Assembly: GCA_900548495.1 (NCBI GenBank)
Contig: URKT01000076.1
Span: 1 to 10,430, forward strand
DNA from: an uncultured Collinsella sp.
Lineage (GTDB): Bacteria > Actinomycetota > Coriobacteriia > Coriobacteriales > Coriobacteriaceae
DNA: 10,430 nt
Direction of reading: 5' to 3'
The notes beneath the pieces are model-generated. The model made no database searches, was not told where the DNA came from, and saw only the letters and a list, made by a program, of their open reading frames with translations. Both the position numbers and the translations under genes were made by a program. Below are positions 6,600-10,430 of this stretch, one piece after another; the stretch's first letter is position 1; every line of letters starts with the position of its first letter.

Positions 6600-6627
6600 T
6601 TTATTCCCAGCCGCTTTATTCCCAGCC
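6600..6627. repeat. Tandem 13-15 bp duplication over the stop codon of the ArsC-like gene
   Basis: tttattcccagcc occurs at 6600-6612 and again at 6615-6627, period 15. On the minus strand this repeats the last sense codons plus stop (Gly-Trp-Glu-stop) in frame, so the 3' end of the gene carries a second, in-frame copy of its own terminus. Confidence 0.8.
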
Positions 6628-6957
6628 CTTCCACACGTCAGGCTCGTAGCCAACGGTTGCCTGGCGGCCGTTGCGAACGATGGGCTCACGAAGAATCTGC
6701 TGGTTATCGAGCACCTTTTCGAACTTCTGGTCGGCAGCAAGATACTGTACGAGCGCAACCGTGTCGGCATCTTTCGCCTTTGGATCGATCACAGCGTCGA
6801 TCCCGCCGACGGCGCGCGCCACGCTTTCGAGCTCGCCTTTGCTCATCCCCTTTTCCTTCAAGTCGATGAACTGGAACTTCACACGACGTTCCTTGAAATA
6901 GCGCTGCGCCTTCTTAGTATCGAAGCTTTTCTTCGTGCCGAATATCTGGATGTTCAT
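6616..6957 (-). CDS. ArsC/Spx-family (thioredoxin-fold) protein lacking the usual catalytic Cys
   Basis: 113 residues, normal for ArsC/YffB/Spx-like proteins. The N-terminus MNIQIFGTKKSFDTKKAQRYF aligns with the family's active-site loop, but the position normally held by Cys is S11, and no other Cys occurs in the protein. The middle F-I-D-L-K-E-K-G and the C-terminal I-L-R-E-P-I-V-R-N-G-x5-G-Y match the family, including the cis-Pro region (E-P-I). Without the Cys it cannot do classical arsenate reduction. Non-enzymatic roles, for example an RNA-polymerase-binding Spx-like function, are possible but unproven. The ribosome site upstream of 6957 is weak (cgaaggcgg). The gene stands alone, convergent with the dehydratase. 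Confidence 0.85.
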   Translation of the reverse strand: MNIQIFGTKKSFDTKKAQRYFKERRVKFQFIDLKEKGMSKGELESVARAVGGIDAVIDPKAKDADTVALVQYLAADQKFEKVLDNQQILREPIVRNGRQATVGYEPDVWKGWE

Positions 6958-7241
6958 ACGTACCGCCTTCGCTCAATTCTCGTCCGTCCATGATACGACA
7001 AGGGAGCCGAGCAAAAACAGAGCAGGCGGAGATGGAGGAGGACGGCGACCGACCGTCGGCAAGAGTCGGCCGGATCGGACTGGCGCCCAGCGCGCGCCGG
7101 CGACACGCTCGCAGCTGCACACATAGCCGATGTACAAGCTCGCCGCGGCGTTCCCTCGCCCCGCGGTGTGGCGATAGAGAAGCACGCCACCCGTCAACGA
7201 TGGCGCCTCGGTGAAGAAAACCAACGTCTGGGTTACATCCC
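6958..7241. other. Gene-poor stretch with no recognisable feature
   Basis: This GC-rich part of the 520-bp gap shows only short palindromes (ccga-ccg-tcgg at 7049-7059, cgccgcggcg near 7144-7153). The minus strand is open from 7224 to 6973 from a TTG, but its translation is Arg/Pro/Ser-rich, resembles no family I know and has no ribosome site. It could be decayed coding sequence or a long upstream region for the ArsC-like gene. Confidence 0.4.
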
Positions 7242-7270
7242 TTGAAAGGGGCGAAGACGGCTGCTAGAAT
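7242..7270 (+). promoter_or_regulatory. Near-consensus promoter for the exporter operon
   Basis: TTGAAA (7242-7247) and TAGAAT (7265-7270) are separated by exactly 17 bp and each match the sigma-70 consensus at five of six bases. The -35 lies in an inverted repeat, ccctt-ga-aaggg (7239-7250), which could be a regulator site. Transcription would start near 7277, about 200 nt ahead of the MFS gene. Confidence 0.7.
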
Positions 7271-7281
7271 ACCTCCCCGCT

Positions 7282-7395
7282 ATGAAGGATTTGACCAAAG
7301 CATACATCGCAATTCGGCGGCCCCTGGTATACGGGGCCTCTTCTGTTGTTCCCCAAGTGCGCTCTGAGCAGCCGCTTTCTTCCTGTCGTATCTGA
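7282..7395 (+). CDS. Putative 37-residue leader peptide (leaderless uORF)
   Basis: An ATG at 7282, about 5 nt after the predicted transcription start, opens 37 codons (MKDLTKAYIAIRRPLVYGAS at the start) ending with TGA at 7393-7395. There is no room for a ribosome site, so it would be translated leaderless, which is common in actinobacteria. The ORF runs through the hairpin at 7319-7338 and stops just before the hairpin at 7395-7415, the geometry of an attenuation leader. I do not recognise the peptide; translation is a hypothesis. Confidence 0.4.
   Translation: MKDLTKAYIAIRRPLVYGASSVVPQVRSEQPLSSCRI
7319..7350 (+). terminator. Terminator-like hairpin in the exporter leader
   Basis: ggcccc (7319-7324) pairs with ggggcc (7333-7338) around an 8-nt loop, followed by the T-rich tcttctgttgtt. 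The 5' arm region cggcggccc (7315-7323) can alternatively pair (8 of 9) with gggccggcg at 7430-7438 near the ribosome site, so a switch between termination and read-through is conceivable. Confidence 0.45.
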
Positions 7396-7415
7396 TGCAC
7401 GCATAGCACGTGCAT
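7395..7415 (+). promoter_or_regulatory. Second leader hairpin
   Basis: atgcacg (7395-7401) and cgtgcat (7409-7415) form a perfect 7-bp stem with a 7-nt loop immediately after the leader-ORF stop, followed by gttattt. It may be a weak terminator or part of a leader switch. Confidence 0.45.
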
Positions 7416-7477
7416 GTTATTTCGCCCGTGGGCCGGCGCGCCTTCGGCGAAGAATCGAATAGATACGAAGGAAGCTT

Positions 7478-8917
7478 ATGTCTGATAATTGTACGGTCGC
7501 GCCTGCCAATGGGCGCATTACCGGTACCCAGATCCGCATCGTCGCGGTCGTCGTCCTGGGTGCCTTCTTGGCGCTACTGAACCAAACGGTGATGTCGCCT
7601 GCGCTGCCGGTCATCATGTCCGATTTCGCCATCGATGCCTCGACTGCCCAGTGGATCATGTCCATATACCCGCTGGTGAGCGGCATCATGGTCCCCGTTT
7701 CGGCGTTCCTTATCGACAAGTTCAGCACCCGCGCGCTATTCTTCGGGGCGACGCTGGTGTTCGCGCTGGGCACGCTGCTGTGCGCCGCAGCCCCTGATTT
7801 CCTGTTCCTCATCATCGGTCGCGTGTTGCAAGCGGCGGGCTCAGGCGTGCTCATGCCGCTTGTCTCGGTGGTTCCCATGCTGGTGTTCCCCGTCGAGAAA
7901 CGAGGAACGGCTATGGGCATGGCGGGCATCGTCATGTCGGCGGGTCCCGCGGTCGGCCCCGTCGTAGGCGGCGCGGTGATCGACACGTACGGCTGGCGCA
8001 CCATGATCGGCGCCATCGTCCCCCTCGCAATTCTCGTGCTGGTGCTGGGCGTGTTCATGCTGAAAAACGTGGGCGAGCTGAAGAACCCCAAGCTCGACCT
8101 GCCCTCGGTCGTCCTCTCCACCATCGCCTTCGGCGGACTTCTCTACGGGTTCTCGAGCGCCTCGTCGATGGGTTGGGGCAACCCCGTGGTGCTCGGCTCG
8201 ATCGTCGCGGGTGTCGTGTGCTTGGTGCTGTTCGTCGTACGCCAGGGCAAAATCGAGGACCCGCTGCTTCAACTGGGCACGCTCAAGACGCGCGAGTTCC
8301 GCGTGGCCGCCATCATCGTCACGCTCATCAACGCCGCATGCCTGGTCACCAACACGCTGTTGCCGTTGCTGCTGCAAACCTCGCTTGGCGCTTCGGCCTT
8401 CGAAACCGGCATGGCCATGCTTCCCGCCGCGGCGGTGGGCATCATCATCAGCCCTATCTCCGGCGTGGTGTTCGACAAGTTCGGTCCGCGTGCCATCTCG
8501 ATCGTCGGCCTGGCCCTCATGACCGGCGCTCTGTTCCTGCTCTCGCTTTCGACGGTAAACACGCCCATCTTGGTGGTTGCGCTGTTCTGCATGCTGCAGT
8601 CCGCCGGCCAGTCGCTCGCGAACATGCCGGTGAACACATGGGGTGTCAATGCCTTGAAAAATGACATGATCGCCCACGGCAACGCCATCGCGAACACCGG
8701 CCGCCAGGTCGCCGGCGGTTTGTGTACGGCGCTCATCATCACGGTCATGACAAGCGTCACCGCGTCGGCCGGCGTCGATGCGAGCATCCAAGTAGCCACC
8801 GCCGTGGGCGCGGGCGTCGCTTACAAGGTGTGCGCGGCAATCGGCCTCGTTTCCCTTATCTGCGCCATATTCAGCGTGCGCACCAAGAAAACCGCACCGA
8901 AAACGAAGGAGGCATAA
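7478..8917 (+). CDS. MFS transporter, DHA2 (EmrB/QacA-type) drug-efflux family
   Basis: 479 residues, ATG at 7478 with gaagga ribosome site (7467-7472). The protein is hydrophobic along its length, consistent with 14 membrane segments of the DHA2 family. Marks include L-N-Q-T-V-M-S-P-A-L-P in the first segment (the family's LDxTIVNVALP motif), a short loop after segment 2 with D-K-F-S-T-R (motif A-like), G-R-V-L-Q-A-A-G-S-G (motif B) and S-A-G-P-A-V-G-P-V-V-G-G (motif C of drug/H+ antiporters). Inferred role: proton-driven export of toxic compounds or metabolites; substrate unknown. It is followed after 3 nt by the CBS-domain gene, so the two are co-transcribed, and is preceded by a 200-nt structured leader. 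Confidence 0.92.
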   Translation: MSDNCTVAPANGRITGTQIRIVAVVVLGAFLALLNQTVMSPALPVIMSDFAIDASTAQWIMSIYPLVSGIMVPVSAFLIDKFSTRALFFGATLVFALGTLLCAAAPDFLFLIIGRVLQAAGSGVLMPLVSVVPMLVFPVEKRGTAMGMAGIVMSAGPAVGPVVGGAVIDTYGWRTMIGAIVPLAILVLVLGVFMLKNVGELKNPKLDLPSVVLSTIAFGGLLYGFSSASSMGWGNPVVLGSIVAGVVCLVLFVVRQGKIEDPLLQLGTLKTREFRVAAIIVTLINAACLVTNTLLPLLLQTSLGASAFETGMAMLPAAAVGIIISPISGVVFDKFGPRAISIVGLALMTGALFLLSLSTVNTPILVVALFCMLQSAGQSLANMPVNTWGVNALKNDMIAHGNAIANTGRQVAGGLCTALIITVMTSVTASAGVDASIQVATAVGAGVAYKVCAAIGLVSLICAIFSVRTKKTAPKTKEA

Positions 8918-8920
8918 GCG

Positions 8921-9427
8921 ATGTCCGAGATTCTGTCCGAGCGCATCCCGCTCGAGCTCGAGGGGACGCCCGTTTCGAGCATCATGATTGAAGAGCCGTT
9001 CACCTGCACGCAGGATTGCACGATTTCCGACGTGGTGCGCATGCTCGCCGAAAACGAGGTGAGCAGCATGCCCGTAATCGATGAGCGCAACCAGGTGGTC
9101 GGGTTCATCTCCGACGGCGATGTCATGGGAGCCATCGCGCAGCATCGCGCTCACACCATCTTCACGGGCGGCGACGCGTCCATGCTGTACTTCGACGATC
9201 AGAGCCTTGAGCAGCGCATCGAAGACCTGAAGGATCGCTGCGTCATGGATTTCGCGACGCGCCAGGTAGTGTGTGCCCGTCCCGAGCAGAGCATCGCCCG
9301 CGTCGCCGCGCTGCTGGCGAAGAAGAAGTTCAAGAAGCTTCCTGTGGTTGATGACGAGGGCAAACTCGTGGGGGTCATCCGCCGCTCCGCCATCACCAAA
9401 TACATCTTCGGCATCCTTTTCCAATAG
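8921..9427 (+). CDS. Two-CBS-domain protein, likely nucleotide sensor
   Basis: 168 residues with CBS domain 1 at about 18-72 (M-P-V-I-D, G-F-I-S-D-G-D67-V) and CBS domain 2 at about 107-160 (L-P-V-V-D-D-E-G-K-L-V-G-V-I); together a Bateman module that in other proteins binds AMP, ATP or SAM. No catalytic, DNA-binding or membrane domain is attached. The ribosome site aaggagg lies within the last codons of the MFS gene and the ATG is 3 nt after its stop, so translation is coupled. This suggests the soluble CBS protein works with the transporter, for example as an energy-state gate; this is inference. The linker (about 73-106) is longer than usual and rich in charged residues. Confidence 0.92.
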   Translation: MSEILSERIPLELEGTPVSSIMIEEPFTCTQDCTISDVVRMLAENEVSSMPVIDERNQVVGFISDGDVMGAIAQHRAHTIFTGGDASMLYFDDQSLEQRIEDLKDRCVMDFATRQVVCARPEQSIARVAALLAKKKFKKLPVVDDEGKLVGVIRRSAITKYIFGILFQ

Positions 9428-9601
9428 GGGCAGGTCGCACTTGAGGCGAACATCTCGAGGCATCGAGCCAGCAACTGGACCAGACAACCTTGACACGCAC
9501 GCGCTTTCCCTCGATGCTTCGGTAAGGGGAGCTGCGAAAATCGCAGCACGGGTGATCGGCGCCGCGCCCTCGAAGGCAAAAGCGAACACGGGAGCGATAC
9601 A
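9428..9601 (+). promoter_or_regulatory. Gap with hairpins and a -35-like TTGACA before the MGMT-type gene
   Basis: A long-arm inverted repeat, cgaggcatcgag (9456-9467) and ctcgatgcttcg (9510-9521, one G-U), can form a terminator-like stem for the CBS gene. TTGACA at 9490-9495 is a perfect -35, but the expected -10 (gatgct at 9513-9518) is poor. A perfect 7-bp hairpin, gctgcga-aaa-tcgcagc (9531-9547), sits 55 nt before the next ATG. Confidence 0.4.
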
Positions 9602-9910
9602 ATGGGAAAAGTCCTGGACGAAGATTTGGTTTATGAGATTCTCTCCGTCGTGGCAGAGATTCCGGCGGGATGCGTCGCCTCGTACGGTCAGATAGCGCGC
9701 CTCATCGGCAGGGAGAAAAACTCTCGCCTGGTCGGAGCGGTGCTGAGCGAGGCGGATCGCTACGGCGATTATCCCTGCCACCGCGTCGTCAACCACGCGG
9801 GACGCCTCGCGCCAAACTTCCCCGACCAGCGAGCACTACTGACGGAGGAAGGAGTCGCCTTCCGAGACAACGGCTGCGTCGACATGAAAAAGCACCAGTG
9901 GAACGAGTAG
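9602..9910 (+). CDS. MGMT/ATL-family DNA-repair protein (stand-alone O6-alkylguanine transferase C-terminal domain)
   Basis: 102 residues, only the DNA-binding/active-site domain of Ogt/Ada-type proteins. V25-A-S-Y-G-Q-I-A-R-L-I-G36 is the conserved helix start, S41-R42 is the base-flipping Arg finger region, and P58-C59-H-R-V-V63 is the alkyl-acceptor motif. The tail (GRLAPNFPDQRALLTEEGV, then V-D-M-K-K-H-Q-W) is closest to alkyltransferase-like (ATL) proteins, which normally have Trp instead of Cys. Here the Cys is kept, so the protein could accept an alkyl group itself rather than only flag lesions. The ribosome site is weak (gggag). It is 174 nt after the CBS gene and may have its own promoter. 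Confidence 0.9.
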   Translation: MGKVLDEDLVYEILSVVAEIPAGCVASYGQIARLIGREKNSRLVGAVLSEADRYGDYPCHRVVNHAGRLAPNFPDQRALLTEEGVAFRDNGCVDMKKHQWNE

Positions 9911-9922
9911 CCAGGCAGCGTA

Positions 9923-9941
9923 GCGTCGAAAGGAGCGACGC
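9923..9941 (+). terminator. Short hairpin after the MGMT-type gene
   Basis: gcgtcg (9923-9928) and cgacgc (9936-9941) pair around a 7-nt loop 12 nt after the stop. There is no T tract, so it is a weak terminator candidate. The remaining 190 bases to the tRNA terminator hold no feature I can support. Confidence 0.4.
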
Positions 9942-10121
9942 CACGGGGAACGACCTGCGCCCCGCCGCCGGACAACCTATGGCAAAGTGACACGTCCCAC
10001 AAAGAGCGGCGCACCAGTACGAGACACGACCGCGACGTAAAAAGACCCTATGATACTCGTAAGCATCTATCTGATTGCCCGCCTCGAGGTACCCAAAGAA
10101 AGAGATGCCGAAACCCCTAGA

Positions 10122-10157
10122 CAAAGAAAAGGTCGGGAGCTTTTATGCTTCCGACCT
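10122..10157 (-). terminator. Rho-independent terminator of the tRNA-Met gene
   Basis: Arms aggtcgggagc (10130-10140) and gcttccgacct (10147-10157) form an 11-bp stem (one G-U) with a 6-nt loop. On the minus strand the stem is followed by ccttttctttgt, a classical T tract. It lies 10 nt beyond the tRNA 3' end, so it belongs to the tRNA and shows the left side is the native chromosomal flank. Confidence 0.75.
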
Positions 10158-10166
10158 GAAGTTTCA

Positions 10167-10211
10167 TGGTCGCGGGGGGCGGATTTGAACCACCGACCTT
10201 CGGGTTATGAG
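10167..10211 (-). tRNA. 3' half of initiator tRNA-Met(CAT): integration junction (attR-like)
   Basis: Read on the minus strand, the sequence gives the anticodon loop CTCATAA (anticodon CAT at 10207-10209), the 3' anticodon arm CCCGA, a variable loop AGGTC, a T-arm GGTGG-TTCAAAT-CCGCC with all five pairs, the acceptor 3' strand CCCCGCG, the discriminator A and an encoded CCA (10167-10169). It closely matches E. coli tRNA-fMet, including the C-C-C of the initiator's three G-C pairs. The 5' half is missing: the bases before the anticodon loop (GCGAC) cannot pair with CCCGA, and no D-arm or 5' acceptor follows. A tRNA cut at the anticodon loop with an intact 3' end and terminator is what a tyrosine integrase leaves at the far end of an inserted element. 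The element would lie to the right. Confidence 0.8.
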
Positions 10212-10240
10212 GTCGCTACGACGTTGTTTCATTCAGACAT

Positions 10241-10340
10241 TTCGACCCAAATTGAAGTCAATATAACTCCAGGTCATTTGATGTTTTCATAGACTTACGA
10301 AAGAAAAGTACGCGGAATAATTCGACCCAAATTCGACCCA
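10241..10340. repeat. Repeated TTCGACCCA motifs beside the tRNA fragment (candidate integrase arm sites)
   Basis: ttcgacccaaatt is present at 10241-10253 and 10321-10333, and ttcgaccca again at 10332-10340, overlapping the second copy in direct orientation. They lie 30-130 bp inside the presumed element end, in DNA clearly richer in A+T than the rest. Short direct repeats at this distance from a core site are typical arm-type binding sites of tyrosine integrases. The role is inferred from position. Confidence 0.6.
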
Positions 10341-10381
10341 CAACGAGCTTGAAAGCGGTCAGGCGGAGCATTACCCTTGGG
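10295..10381 (-). CDS. Possible C-terminal tail of an element-encoded protein (cut by contig end)
   Basis: On the minus strand a frame is open from the last genuine base to a TAA at 10295-10297, giving 28 residues (PKGNAPPDRFQARCGSNLGR then IIPRTFLS). It could be the C-terminus of the element's integrase, which often lies next to the attachment site, but nothing in the peptide proves it and two of the repeats are inside it. Confidence 0.2.
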   Translation of the reverse strand, partial: PKGNAPPDRFQARCGSNLGRIIPRTFLS

Positions 10382-10382
10382 G

Positions 10383-10430
10383 CTGTCTCTTATACACATC
10401 TCCGAGCCCACGAGACATGCGCAGATCTCG
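10383..10430 (+). other. Illumina Nextera adapter contamination at the contig end
   Basis: Bases 10383-10401 are exactly the Tn5 mosaic end (ctgtctcttatacacatct). They are followed by ccgagcccacgagac (10402-10416, the Nextera read-2 adapter), an 8-base i7 index atgcgcag (10417-10424) and atctcg (10425-10430), the start of the P7 flow-cell sequence. This is library adapter, not genome. Confidence 0.97.

Noticed and set aside
6973..7224. An 83-codon minus-strand frame upstream of the ArsC-like gene
   Set aside because: TTG start, no ribosome site, skewed composition and no recognisable motif.
7841..9796. A 651-codon open frame on the minus strand across the MFS, CBS and MGMT genes
   Set aside because: It crosses three well-supported plus-strand genes and is rich in His, Arg, Asp and Gly, typical of a GC-rich antisense frame.
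10167..10230. A complete tRNA-Met gene
   Set aside because: The D-arm and 5' acceptor strand are absent and the bases preceding the anticodon loop do not pair with the 3' side of its stem.
10383..10401. Tn5 mosaic end as evidence of a natural transposon
   Set aside because: It is directly followed by Nextera adapter, index and P7 sequence, so it comes from library preparation.
1..10430. CRISPR arrays, toxin-antitoxin pairs or phage-defence genes
   Set aside because: No regularly spaced repeats and no coding region resembling such systems were seen on either strand.

Overview
The window is high-GC bacterial DNA with short intergenic gaps, good Shine-Dalgarno sites and two sets of convergent genes separated by hairpins. 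The mix of Clostridia-like protein families with high GC and actinobacterial-style leaders suggests a gut Coriobacteriia (Collinsella/Eggerthella-like) genome. This is inference from family resemblance; no rRNA or marker gene is present to prove it.

Left end (1-480): the last 126 residues of an FAD/NAD-dependent old-yellow-enzyme-type oxidoreductase, then a strong 16-bp hairpin terminator shared with the convergent gene on the other side.

Sugar-acid block (503-6428): on the minus strand a FadR-type GntR regulator, then an SDR dehydrogenase, then an RpiB/LacAB-type isomerase. Divergent on the plus strand are a GntP-family permease and an IlvD/Edd-family dehydratase. The isomerase/SDR pair matches the DhuI/DhuD pair known from streptococcal unsaturated-uronate catabolism (4-deoxy-5-keto-uronate to 2-keto-3-deoxygluconate, KDG). 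IlvD/Edd enzymes dehydrate aldonates such as gluconate, also to KDG, and GntP proteins import gluconate-like acids. I infer a regulon in which one permease and one regulator feed two branches converging on KDG; the KDG kinase and KDPG aldolase must lie elsewhere. The 232-bp divergent spacer holds four copies of a CATCAGA-core motif, and weaker ATCAGGTG versions sit upstream of the SDR and of the dehydratase.

Middle and right (6429-9910): a hairpin-rich convergent gap, a minus-strand ArsC/Spx-fold protein with Ser at the usual catalytic Cys position, a 520-bp gene-poor stretch, and a DHA2-type MFS exporter followed after 3 nt by a two-CBS-domain protein. A small MGMT/ATL-type DNA-repair domain protein follows. 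The 3' part of the gene-poor stretch carries a near-consensus promoter, a 37-codon leaderless leader ORF overlapping a terminator-like hairpin, and a second hairpin: a candidate attenuator for the exporter.

Right end (9911-10430): the 3' half of an initiator tRNA-Met gene on the minus strand, with its terminator, lies against AT-rich DNA carrying repeated TTCGACCCA motifs. This is the signature of an integration junction (attR-like) of a tyrosine-recombinase element extending off the right edge. The final 48 bases are not biological: they are Illumina Nextera adapter (Tn5 mosaic end, i7 index, start of the P7 sequence), so the genome sequence ends at 10382.
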